DNA from: Bacillota bacterium
GTDB lineage: Bacteria > Bacillota > Clostridia > Clostridiales > Clostridiaceae
Direction: 5' to 3'
Assembly: GCA_023424785.1 (NCBI GenBank)
Contig: JAFADP010000071.1
Location: forward strand, 1-9,088
DNA: 9,088 nucleotides
The notes under the pieces are model-generated. The model did no database searches. It saw nothing but the letters and a program-made list of their open reading frames with translations, and was not told the origin of the DNA. Shown here one piece after another: positions 1 through 6,453 of this stretch; position 1 is the first letter of the stretch; every line of letters begins with the position of its first letter. The position numbers were made by a program, and so were the translations under genes.

Positions 1-2031
1 CCAAAGGTTCAACTAATAGAAGCTATAACTGCGGTATTTAGGTCATGGGATAATCCAAGAGCTATAGTATATAGAAGATTAAATGATATTCCAAGTGAGT
101 GGGGAACAGCAGTAAACGTTCAACAAATGGTATTTGGTAATAAAGGAGATACTTCAGGAACAGGAGTTATATTCTCAAGAAACCCAGCAACTGGTGAAAA
201 GAAGATATATGGAGAATATTTAATGAATGCTCAAGGAGAAGATGTTGTTGCAGGTATTAGAACACCACAACCAATCTCTCAACTAGAAGAGCAAAATCCA
301 GAAATTTATAAGCAATTGGTTGGCATAATAAATACATTGGAAAGTCATTATAAAGATATGCAAGACATGGAGATAACTATAGAAGAAGGAAAGCTTTATT
401 TCTTACAAACTAGAAATGGTAAGAGAACAGCTCAAGCTGCTTTAAAGATTGCTGTAGATTTGGTTGAAGATGGAACTTTAACTAAGGAAGAAGCAATACT
501 TAAGGTTGAACCTAAACAATTAGATTCATTGCTTCATCCAACATTTTATTCTGAAGATTTAAAGAAAGCTACTGTTATAGCAAAGGGGCTTCCAGCATCT
601 CCAGGTGCTGCTTGTGGTAAGATTTGCTTCTCAGCAGAAGAAGCTAAAGAAAGAGCAGAAAAAGGAGAAAAAGTTGTATTAGTTAGACTTGAAACTTCTC
701 CAGAAGATATTGAAGGTATGATAGCAGCACAAGGTATATTAACAGTTAGAGGAGGTATGACATCACATGCAGCAGTTGTTGCAAGAGGTATGGGAACTTG
801 TTGTGTTGCAGGTTGTGGAGATTTAAAAGTTAATGAAGAGGCTAGAACATTAGAAGTAGGAGGAAAAGTTTATACAGATCAAGACTTTATTTCTATAGAT
901 GGTTCAACTGGTAATGTTTATGGAGAAGCTGTTAAGACAGTTACACCAGAAATAACAGGACATTTTGCTACATTTATGGGATGGGCAGATGAAATAAGAA
1001 AATTAAAAGTTAGAACCAATGCTGATAATCCAAGAGATACTAAGCAAGCTGTAGAGTTTGGAGCAGAAGGTATTGGGTTATGCAGAACTGAGCATATGTT
1101 CTTTGCTGAAGATAGAATAATGGCAGTTAGAGAAATGATAGTTGCAAAGGATGTTGATCAAAGAAGAAAGGCATTAGATAAAATTCTACCAATGCAAAAA
1201 CAAGATTTTATTGAAATGTATGAAGCATTAGAGGGAAGACCAGCAACTATAAGATTTTTAGATCCACCATTACATGAATTCTTACCAAGTTCTGTAGAAG
1301 ATATTAAATCTTTAGCTAATGAGATGGGTTTAAGCTTTGAAGAATTAAAAGCAACTGTAGATAGTTTACATGAATTTAATCCAATGATGGGTCATAGAGG
1401 TTGTAGGCTTGCAGTTTCATATCCAGAAATAGCAGAAATGCAAACTAGAGCAGTAATTGAAGCAGCAATAGAAGTTAGAAAAAATAAAGGATATGATATA
1501 GTACCAGAAATAATGATTCCTTTAGTAGGAGAAGTTAAGGAATTAAAATATGTTAAAGATGTAGTTGTTAAAACAGCAGAAGATGTAATGAAAGAAAATA
1601 ATGTTAAATTTGATTATCATATAGGTACAATGATTGAAATTCCAAGAGCAGCACTTACTGCAGATGAAATTGCAAAGGAAGCAGAGTTCTTCTCATTTGG
1701 AACAAATGATTTAACTCAAATGACATTTGGTTTCTCAAGAGATGATGCTTCTAAATTCTTAAATGCTTACTATGAAAATAAAATTTATGAACAAGATCCA
1801 TTTGGAAAGTTAGATCAAAAGGGTGTAGGCCAATTAGTTAAAATGGCTGCAGAAAAAGGTAAATCAGTAAGACCAGATATTCATTTAGGAATTTGTGGAG
1901 AACATGGAGGAGATCCATCATCAATTGAATTCTGTCATAATATAGGTCTTGATTATGTATCTTGTTCACCATTTAGAGTACCACTTGCAAGACTTGCAGC
2001 AGCACAAGCACAAGTAAAAAATCCAAGATAG
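1..2031 (+). CDS. ppdK: Pyruvate, phosphate dikinase, 3' part (5' end outside window)
   Basis: This enzyme interconverts pyruvate, ATP and phosphate with phosphoenolpyruvate, AMP and pyrophosphate in the cytosol; in clostridia it serves glycolysis or gluconeogenesis. The frame is open to base 1, so 676 residues are visible and roughly 200 N-terminal residues are missing if the family length of about 875 holds. In order one sees the end of the ATP-grasp domain (QGEDVVAGIRTPQPI), the swivelling phosphohistidine domain with GGMTSHAAV (catalytic His is visible residue 256; the Thr two before it is the residue that PPDK regulatory proteins modify in other organisms), and the PEP-binding TIM barrel with GIGLCRTEHMFF, FLDPPLHEFLP, NPMMGHRG, GTMIEIPRAA, FSFGTNDLTQ and GICGEHGG (catalytic Cys is visible residue 632). 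The His and Cys positions agree with a full-length enzyme lacking about 198 residues. The gene is intact to its TAG stop and followed by its own terminator. Confidence 0.98.
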   Translation, partial: PKVQLIEAITAVFRSWDNPRAIVYRRLNDIPSEWGTAVNVQQMVFGNKGDTSGTGVIFSRNPATGEKKIYGEYLMNAQGEDVVAGIRTPQPISQLEEQNPEIYKQLVGIINTLESHYKDMQDMEITIEEGKLYFLQTRNGKRTAQAALKIAVDLVEDGTLTKEEAILKVEPKQLDSLLHPTFYSEDLKKATVIAKGLPASPGAACGKICFSAEEAKERAEKGEKVVLVRLETSPEDIEGMIAAQGILTVRGGMTSHAAVVARGMGTCCVAGCGDLKVNEEARTLEVGGKVYTDQDFISIDGSTGNVYGEAVKTVTPEITGHFATFMGWADEIRKLKVRTNADNPRDTKQAVEFGAEGIGLCRTEHMFFAEDRIMAVREMIVAKDVDQRRKALDKILPMQKQDFIEMYEALEGRPATIRFLDPPLHEFLPSSVEDIKSLANEMGLSFEELKATVDSLHEFNPMMGHRGCRLAVSYPEIAEMQTRAVIEAAIEVRKNKGYDIVPEIMIPLVGEVKELKYVKDVVVKTAEDVMKENNVKFDYHIGTMIEIPRAALTADEIAKEAEFFSFGTNDLTQMTFGFSRDDASKFLNAYYENKIYEQDPFGKLDQKGVGQLVKMAAEKGKSVRPDIHLGICGEHGGDPSSIEFCHNIGLDYVSCSPFRVPLARLAAAQAQVKNPR

Positions 2032-2033
2032 TT

Positions 2034-2058
2034 AAAGGAGCCATTAAGGCTCCTTTTT
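2034..2058 (+). terminator. Intrinsic terminator of ppdK
   Basis: A perfect 9-bp stem (AAAGGAGCC with GGCTCCTTT) closes a 5-base loop ATTAA and runs into a T5 tract, starting 3 bases after the ppdK stop codon. The stem core has six G-C pairs, which stand out in this AT-rich background. It should end the ppdK transcript. The minus-strand T-run is short, so it is less convincing as a terminator for the convergent CotS-like gene. Confidence 0.88.
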
Positions 2059-2111
2059 AATATATAAATAATTAAAAGAGTAGGTATAGCTTTTTAAATA
2101 AAACGAAACTT

Positions 2112-2229
2112 ATTCAGTAGGAGTTTTTATCTCATACTGAATTTAGCTGAGTTAATCTAGGGTCGTGTTGTTGTTAGCTCCTTGTTATATAGAACAAGGG
2201 CGTGTTACAACGGCTAGACATGAGATAAA
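2112..2229. other. Unassigned structured element, candidate small RNA or palindromic mobile remnant
   Basis: This block lies between the convergent ppdK and CotS-like genes and has no plausible reading frame. Its core 2156-2219 is about 45 % G+C by hand count, well above the flanking spacer. Nested complementary arms are visible: 2126-2135 with 2220-2229 (10 bp), TCTAG 2156-2160 with CTAGA 2214-2218, GTTGT 2167-2171 with ACAAC 2207-2211, and CCTTGTT 2180-2186 with AACAAGG 2193-2199 around a 6-base loop. A further 8-bp hairpin, 2112-2119 with 2135-2142, encloses the left arm of the outer stem. The sequence matches no riboswitch, tRNA, tmRNA, SRP RNA or RNase P signature that I recognise. There is no T-run after either end, so it is not a simple terminator. 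Strand is unknown. It could be a non-coding RNA, a 3' UTR structure of either neighbour, or a MITE-like repeat whose 10-bp ends are the outer arms. Confidence 0.45.
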
Positions 2230-2230
2230 T

Positions 2231-3301
2231 TTATAAATTTGAAGAATTCCAATCTATAGAATTCATAAAATCTACCATAGAATTTATAAATTCTAATTGA
2301 AAATTTACTTTTGAGTTTGACTTTTTTAAAAGTTCATTGAAAGCTTTTTTATTGCACTTCTTTCTATTTTTATAGTAGTCCTTAGATAGCTTCCAATATT
2401 TTTGAGGGAAAGCTAAGTAAGAAACAATATATTTAAGATCATCACTAGTTAAATGATTTTCATAACAATAATGTTTTAGGCAATCAAGTGCAATATCTAT
2501 ATTCCATTTAGTGTTATCTCTTTTTAAGAGTCTTCTTAAAAAGTAAGAAAAGTCATGTGCACAATAATCATTTTTACATTTATCAAAATCTATTAACCAA
2601 ACTTTGTTATCAAAGGAAAAAAGTATATTTTTATTTACATAATCGCCATGACAAAGAGAAGTAGATAATAAGTTTGATTTTATTTCGCTTGATAATGAAA
2701 GGGATAATTTACATAATTCTAAATTTCTATCTAGGGTAGATAAAAATTCTTTAGAAAAATGATCTTTACACTGAAAAGCATAGTTTGAAGTTTTTAATAT
2801 ATCTTGAAAGTGTTTTTCAGTAGATATGTAAATATCATTAAATCCGTATTTTTCTTCACTTCCTAAAATAGGAGTAAAATTTTTGGTGTATTTATGAAGT
2901 TTGCCTAATTCTGAAGATGAAAGAAAAATATGTTCCATGTTATCAAAGTCACATTTAATTCCATCTATCCATTCTGTAAGAATAAAAAGCATATTATCAA
3001 AGTTAACAAATCGTCCATTACTAATGGTGGGTAGTAGTTTTGGAACATTTAATCCATATCGATAAAGCCACTCTAATGCAGAGTAAACATATAGCAAACT
3101 TTCTTTAGAATAATAAACTTTTTTTAAACAATAAGATTTATTATTATATTTTGCTTTATAAACAGCTCTTTGTTTATCTGTATCCTTAAATTTTACTATA
3201 TCTATAGAAGCCTTTTCTAAGTTGTAGTATGGCAAAATTAATCTTTTAATATTGTTAGGAGAAAAGAAGTCACTATTTGAAGGACATGAGATGCTCTTCA
3301 T
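2231..3301 (-). CDS. CotS-family spore-coat-like protein with aminoglycoside-phosphotransferase/kinase fold
   Basis: A 356-residue protein of the CotS/YsxE/YutH type, close to the usual family length. Visible kinase-fold features are a possible phosphate-anchoring Lys in YCLKK (60-61), a hinge region LTEWIDG (108-114), the catalytic-loop motif LCHGDYVNKN (216-225; Asp220, Asn225), the metal-binding LIDFDKC (236-242; Asp238) and a C-terminal YLAFPQKYWKLSKDYY segment typical of CotS proteins. Family members are made during sporulation and found in the spore coat; that role is inferred here. The catalytic residues look intact, so activity on a small molecule or coat polymer cannot be excluded. 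There is no signal peptide or membrane segment. The ATG start is supported by AAGGAGT (3308-3314 on the plus strand). The gene stands alone on the minus strand between ppdK and dgt. The C-terminus carries a seven-residue near repeat (FINSMVD, FMNSID). No clear terminator follows. Confidence 0.85.
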   Translation of the reverse strand: MKSISCPSNSDFFSPNNIKRLILPYYNLEKASIDIVKFKDTDKQRAVYKAKYNNKSYCLKKVYYSKESLLYVYSALEWLYRYGLNVPKLLPTISNGRFVNFDNMLFILTEWIDGIKCDFDNMEHIFLSSSELGKLHKYTKNFTPILGSEEKYGFNDIYISTEKHFQDILKTSNYAFQCKDHFSKEFLSTLDRNLELCKLSLSLSSEIKSNLLSTSLCHGDYVNKNILFSFDNKVWLIDFDKCKNDYCAHDFSYFLRRLLKRDNTKWNIDIALDCLKHYCYENHLTSDDLKYIVSYLAFPQKYWKLSKDYYKNRKKCNKKAFNELLKKSNSKVNFQLEFINSMVDFMNSIDWNSSNL

Positions 3302-3316
3302 TATATTACTCCTTAA

Positions 3317-3336
3317 AATATTACTTTAGTAATATT
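3317..3336. promoter_or_regulatory. Perfect 20-bp palindrome in the leader of the CotS-like gene
   Basis: Two 9-base arms, AATATTACT and AGTAATATT, are perfect inverted repeats around a central TT. The palindrome lies just upstream of the AAGGAGT ribosome binding site of the CotS-like gene, in the spacer divergent with dgt. As DNA it could bind a dimeric repressor; as RNA it could form a weak hairpin beside the ribosome binding site. All but two base pairs are A-T, so chance in this AT-rich spacer is possible. Confidence 0.4.
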
Positions 3337-3345
3337 CATATTAAA

Positions 3346-3351
3346 ATTATA
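3346..3351 (-). promoter_or_regulatory. Possible -10 element for the CotS-like gene
   Basis: On the minus strand this reads TATAAT inside CATATAATTTTA, 45 bases upstream of the start codon. The CATA start also resembles the -10 of the sporulation sigma factors E and K. No good -35 partner is seen for any of these, and TATAAT-like words are frequent in such AT-rich DNA. If it is used, the 3317-3336 palindrome would lie at or just downstream of the transcription start, a typical repressor site. Confidence 0.2.
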
Positions 3352-3455
3352 TGAAAAATATACTAGAAAAATAAAATTAAATAATAGTAATATAGTACGA
3401 ATATTTAGGAATAATAAATAAAGGATTTAAATGGTATATGTTGAATTATAAAAGT

Positions 3456-3462
3456 GAGGTGA
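3456..3462 (+). promoter_or_regulatory. Ribosome binding site that fixes the dgt start
   Basis: GAGGTGA ends 5 bases before the ATG at 3468. The earlier in-frame ATG at 3438 has no comparable site, so the shorter protein is preferred. Confidence 0.75.
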
Positions 3463-3467
3463 TATAT

Positions 3468-4502
3468 ATGAACTTAAGAGAAAAATTTGAAAGTTTTGAA
3501 CGTTTGACATTAGTCAAAGAAGCCATGTTATCACAACACTCAAAAGGAAGAAGACATAAAGAGGAAAATGATAGTACAAGAACATGCTTTATGGTAGACA
3601 GAGATAGAATAATACACTGTCAGTATTTTAGACGATTAAAACATAAAACTCAAGTTTATATAAAAACTTTTGGAGAGGATTACAGAACAAGATTAACTCA
3701 TACATTAGAGGTTTCTCAAATTGCAAGAACTATAGGTCTTGGAATAGGCTTAAATGAATCTTTAATTGAAGCAATATCTTTAGGACATGATTTAGGTCAT
3801 GCAGCATTTGCACATGTAGGAGAAGAGGTTTTAAATGATTTTCTACCAAATGGATTTAGACATAGTGAGCAAAGTGTAAGAGTTGTAACAAGGCTTGAGA
3901 AAAATGGAAGAGGTTTAAACTTAACAGAAGAAGTTATTGATGGAATTTTAAATCATAGTGGATTATCAAATTTAAATGATAATAATGGTGCAAAAACATT
4001 AGAGGGTAGAGTTGTACAATATAGTGATAAAATTGCTTATGTAAATCATGATATAGATGATTCTATTAGAGCAGGAACATTATCAGAAGATGATTTGCCT
4101 AAAGAAGTAGTTAAGGTATTAGGAAAAAGCCATTCTGAGAGAATAGAAACTTTAGTAACTAATTTTATAAAAAAATCACAAGAAAATCTAAATGAAGGAA
4201 TTTTTAAGGTAGGATTAAGTAATGAAATTGAGGAAGCAATGAGAGAGCTTAGAGTTTTTATGTTTAAAAATGTATATCTTTCAGATACACTTAAAGAAGA
4301 GAGATTTAGGGCAAAATTCATTTTAAGAGAATTAATAGAGTACTATTTTAATAATATAGATTATCTTCCTGATTTATATAAAAAAATTGCTTATGAAGAT
4401 GGAGAAAAAATTGGTGTAGCCGATTATATATCAAGTATGAGCGATGATATGTGTTTGAATGAATTTTCCAAAGTTTTCATTCCTAAGGTGGGTATTTATT
4501 AA
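3468..4502 (+). CDS. dgt: Deoxyguanosinetriphosphate triphosphohydrolase-like HD protein
   Basis: The family hydrolyses dGTP, and in many members other dNTPs, to the nucleoside and tripolyphosphate, thereby trimming the dNTP pool. The protein has 344 residues from the preferred ATG, the size of the short Firmicutes dGTPase-like class rather than the roughly 500-residue E. coli enzyme. The HD domain is complete: YFRRLKHKTQVY, then RLTHTLEV (His78), GHDLGHAAFAH (His107, Asp108, His111), ILNHSG, and YSDKIAYVNHDIDD (Asp187). His78, His107, Asp108 and Asp187 are the expected metal ligands. A longer start at 3438 would add ten residues, but the GAGGTGA site sits before the ATG at 3468. It is the first gene of the dgt-dnaG-rpoD run, 147 bases ahead of dnaG with no strong terminator between, and its product links dNTP supply to the replication gene downstream. 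Exact nucleotide preference cannot be read from sequence. Confidence 0.92.
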   Translation: MNLREKFESFERLTLVKEAMLSQHSKGRRHKEENDSTRTCFMVDRDRIIHCQYFRRLKHKTQVYIKTFGEDYRTRLTHTLEVSQIARTIGLGIGLNESLIEAISLGHDLGHAAFAHVGEEVLNDFLPNGFRHSEQSVRVVTRLEKNGRGLNLTEEVIDGILNHSGLSNLNDNNGAKTLEGRVVQYSDKIAYVNHDIDDSIRAGTLSEDDLPKEVVKVLGKSHSERIETLVTNFIKKSQENLNEGIFKVGLSNEIEEAMRELRVFMFKNVYLSDTLKEERFRAKFILRELIEYYFNNIDYLPDLYKKIAYEDGEKIGVADYISSMSDDMCLNEFSKVFIPKVGIY

Positions 4503-4553
4503 ATTTATTAATAAAATATAATATTTATGGTATTATAAACTATATAAAAAATA

Positions 4554-4595
4554 ATTAAGTTTATTTAGAAAATAAAAAGGATAAATAAACTTGAT
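4554..4595. repeat. Long AT-rich inverted repeat upstream of dnaG
   Basis: Arms 4554-4567 and 4582-4595 are complementary over 14 positions: 13 Watson-Crick pairs, of which the inner 11 (AAGTTTATTTA with TAAATAAACTT) are uninterrupted, and one G-T. The loop is 14 bases. No T-run follows on the plus strand, so it is not a standard terminator for dgt. It may be a leader hairpin, an RNA processing or stability element between dgt and dnaG, or a protein site. Confidence 0.5.
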
Positions 4596-4635
4596 GTCGA
4601 ATAATATATAAATTGTTGAAAAAATTTGATTAGAA

Positions 4636-4652
4636 GGGGAGGAGACTCCTTG
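4636..4652 (+). promoter_or_regulatory. dnaG ribosome binding site, potentially sequestered by a hairpin
   Basis: GGGGAGGAG (4636-4644) lies 5 bases before a TTG start at 4650-4652 and decides the dnaG start. The same bases can fold as GGAG (4638-4641), GAGA loop (4642-4645, a GNRA tetraloop) and CTCC (4646-4649), extendable by two G-U pairs into the start codon. This would hide the site and the TTG together. Confidence 0.6.
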
Positions 4653-6425
4653 CGTATTTCAGAAGATCTTATTGAAAAAATTAAACAAGAAAATGATATT
4701 GTAGATGTTATTTCAGATGTTGTAAAACTTAAAAGGACAGGAAGAAATTATGTTGGATTGTGTCCATTTCATAATGATAAGAATCCATCTTTTTCTGTAT
4801 CTCAAGATAAGCAAATTTATAAATGTTTTTCTTGTGGAGAGGCTGGTAATGTCATAACTTTTGTAATGAAGAACAGAAACCTACAATATATTGATGCCTT
4901 AAAGTATTTAGGCGAAAGAGTAAACATATCATTAGAATTAAACAAAGGAAAAGAAGTTAGCGCTATAACGAGAAAGAAGGATGTTCTTTATAAAATAAAT
5001 GTTGAGTCAGCTAGATTTTTCTTTAAAAACCTTACAGAAGATAGGATAGCTAGAGAGTATTTCTCAAATAGAGGAATAAAAGATGCTACAATTAGAAAAT
5101 TTGGATTAGGATATGCAAAAGATGGGTGGCATAACCTAAACTATTTCCTAAAAAATAAAGGATTTAAAGAGGAACAAATTCTTGAAGCGGGTTTAGTTTT
5201 AAAGAGTGAAAAAAAGGGAAATATTTATGATAGGTTTAGAAATAGAGTTATATTTCCTGTGTTTGATATTAAGGGAAATGTAATAGGTTTTGGAGGACGA
5301 GTTTTAGATGACTCAAAACCCAAATATCTAAATTCCCCAGAAACTTTAGTATTTCAGAAAGGATATAATCTTTATGGGCTAAACTTTGCTATAAAAGAAA
5401 AAAACCAAGAAAAATATTTCATAATAGTTGAGGGTTATATGGATTGTATTTCTCTTAATCAATATGGAATAACTAATGTAGTAGCATCTCTTGGAACAGC
5501 ATTAACTACGCATCAAGCAAGGCTACTAAAAAGATATGTAGATAAAGTAATAATTTCATATGATGCAGATATAGCTGGTCAAACTGCAACTCTTAGAGGT
5601 CTTGAAATATTAAGAGGTGCAGGCTTAGATGTAAGAGTGCTTATTATACCAAAAGGAAAAGACCCAGATGAATTTATAAGGTCAAATGGAAAAGAGGCTT
5701 TTTTAAAACTTGTAGCTTCAGCAATATCATTAACTAGCTATAGGTTAAAAAGAGCTAAGGAGGGAATTAATTTTAGAGACAACAATTCACTTATTAAATA
5801 TGGAGAGAGAGTAGCAGAAATTTTGGCAGAATTAAATCCTGTAGAAAAAGATGTATACATAAAGGAGATATCTGAAGATACAGGGCTTAAAGAACAGGCA
5901 CTATATGATTTACTTTCAAGACTTAAAAATAAAAAAAATGACAATTTTGTGAATGGAAAAGAGGAGTTTGGAACAGAATTATATGTAGAACCTGCTCATG
6001 TAAAAGCTGAAAGATATCTAATAAAATTAATGTTTAATAAGAATTATTACGATGATATTATAGATAAAATATCATGTGAAGAATTTACAATAAAGTCTCA
6101 TAAGAAAATTTTCAACTTAATTGTATCTGCAAGGGATAATAATATAGAAAATTTAGATTCCTATGTAGAGGCAGGATGTGATGATGTAGAATCATCTAAA
6201 GATCTAATTAAGATAAAAGAGCTTAATTTACTAGAAATTAAAGATGTAAGAAGAATAATTAGTGATTACATAAGAAAAATAAAACTTTTTACATTAAGTG
6301 AAAAATTAGAAAGCTTAAAAAAGGAGCAGAAGAGATTGGAACAAAAAGGCATGATTAATGAATCCATAAAAATTGCTATAGAACTAAATAAGGTAAATGA
6401 AGACATAAAGAGAGAGCGAGGTTAA
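4650..6425 (+). CDS. dnaG: DNA primase
   Basis: DnaG synthesises the short RNA primers for lagging-strand DNA replication, working with the replicative helicase at the fork. The product is 591 residues, close to the 603 of B. subtilis. The N-terminal zinc-binding domain has Cys38, His41, Cys59 and Cys62 (LCPFH ... YKCFSCG). The RNA-polymerase domain follows, with YDRFRNRVIFPVFD and GFGGRVL, and then the Toprim fold with VEGYMD (Glu261), SYDADIAG (Asp305, Asp307) and PKGKDPDEFI; these acidic residues align closely in position with Glu265, Asp309 and Asp311 of E. coli. The C-terminal 150 residues are the charged, helical helicase-binding region. The start is taken as TTG at 4650, giving MRISEDLIEKIK, because GGGGAGGAG sits just ahead; the in-frame TTG at 4626 would add eight residues with no good site. 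A rare TTG plus a possible hairpin suggests restrained translation. rpoD begins 28 bases after the stop. Confidence 0.97.
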   Translation: MRISEDLIEKIKQENDIVDVISDVVKLKRTGRNYVGLCPFHNDKNPSFSVSQDKQIYKCFSCGEAGNVITFVMKNRNLQYIDALKYLGERVNISLELNKGKEVSAITRKKDVLYKINVESARFFFKNLTEDRIAREYFSNRGIKDATIRKFGLGYAKDGWHNLNYFLKNKGFKEEQILEAGLVLKSEKKGNIYDRFRNRVIFPVFDIKGNVIGFGGRVLDDSKPKYLNSPETLVFQKGYNLYGLNFAIKEKNQEKYFIIVEGYMDCISLNQYGITNVVASLGTALTTHQARLLKRYVDKVIISYDADIAGQTATLRGLEILRGAGLDVRVLIIPKGKDPDEFIRSNGKEAFLKLVASAISLTSYRLKRAKEGINFRDNNSLIKYGERVAEILAELNPVEKDVYIKEISEDTGLKEQALYDLLSRLKNKKNDNFVNGKEEFGTELYVEPAHVKAERYLIKLMFNKNYYDDIIDKISCEEFTIKSHKKIFNLIVSARDNNIENLDSYVEAGCDDVESSKDLIKIKELNLLEIKDVRRIISDYIRKIKLFTLSEKLESLKKEQKRLEQKGMINESIKIAIELNKVNEDIKRERG

Positions 6426-6435
6426 AGGAATGGAG

Positions 6436-6444
6436 AAAGGAGGT
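6436..6444 (+). promoter_or_regulatory. Ribosome binding site that fixes the rpoD start
   Basis: AAAGGAGGT is an almost ideal site and ends 9 bases before the ATG at 6454. The in-frame ATG at 6430 lies upstream of it and has only AAAGGA nearly abutting it, too close for normal initiation. Confidence 0.8.
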
Positions 6445-6453
6445 AAGAAAGCC

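Noticed and set aside
3361..3455. Promoter for dgt-dnaG-rpoD in the divergent spacer
   Set aside because: Several TATA-like words occur (for example TATAGT at 3391), but none has a -35 partner at 16-18 bases, so no specific site can be supported.
4046..4321. Minus-strand open frame of 91 codons inside dgt
   Set aside because: It lies wholly antisense to the conserved dgt frame, has a low-complexity Ser/Leu/Ile-rich composition expected from the complement of AT-rich codons, and has no ribosome binding site.
4495..4515. Hairpin TTTATTAA/TTAATAAA overlapping the dgt stop codon as a terminator
   Set aside because: The stem is only A-T pairs and no T-run follows, so it would be too weak to terminate; such dyads are expected by chance in this composition.
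5738..5944. Minus-strand open frame of 68 codons inside dnaG
   Set aside because: Antisense shadow of conserved primase sequence with biased Ser/Leu/Phe composition.
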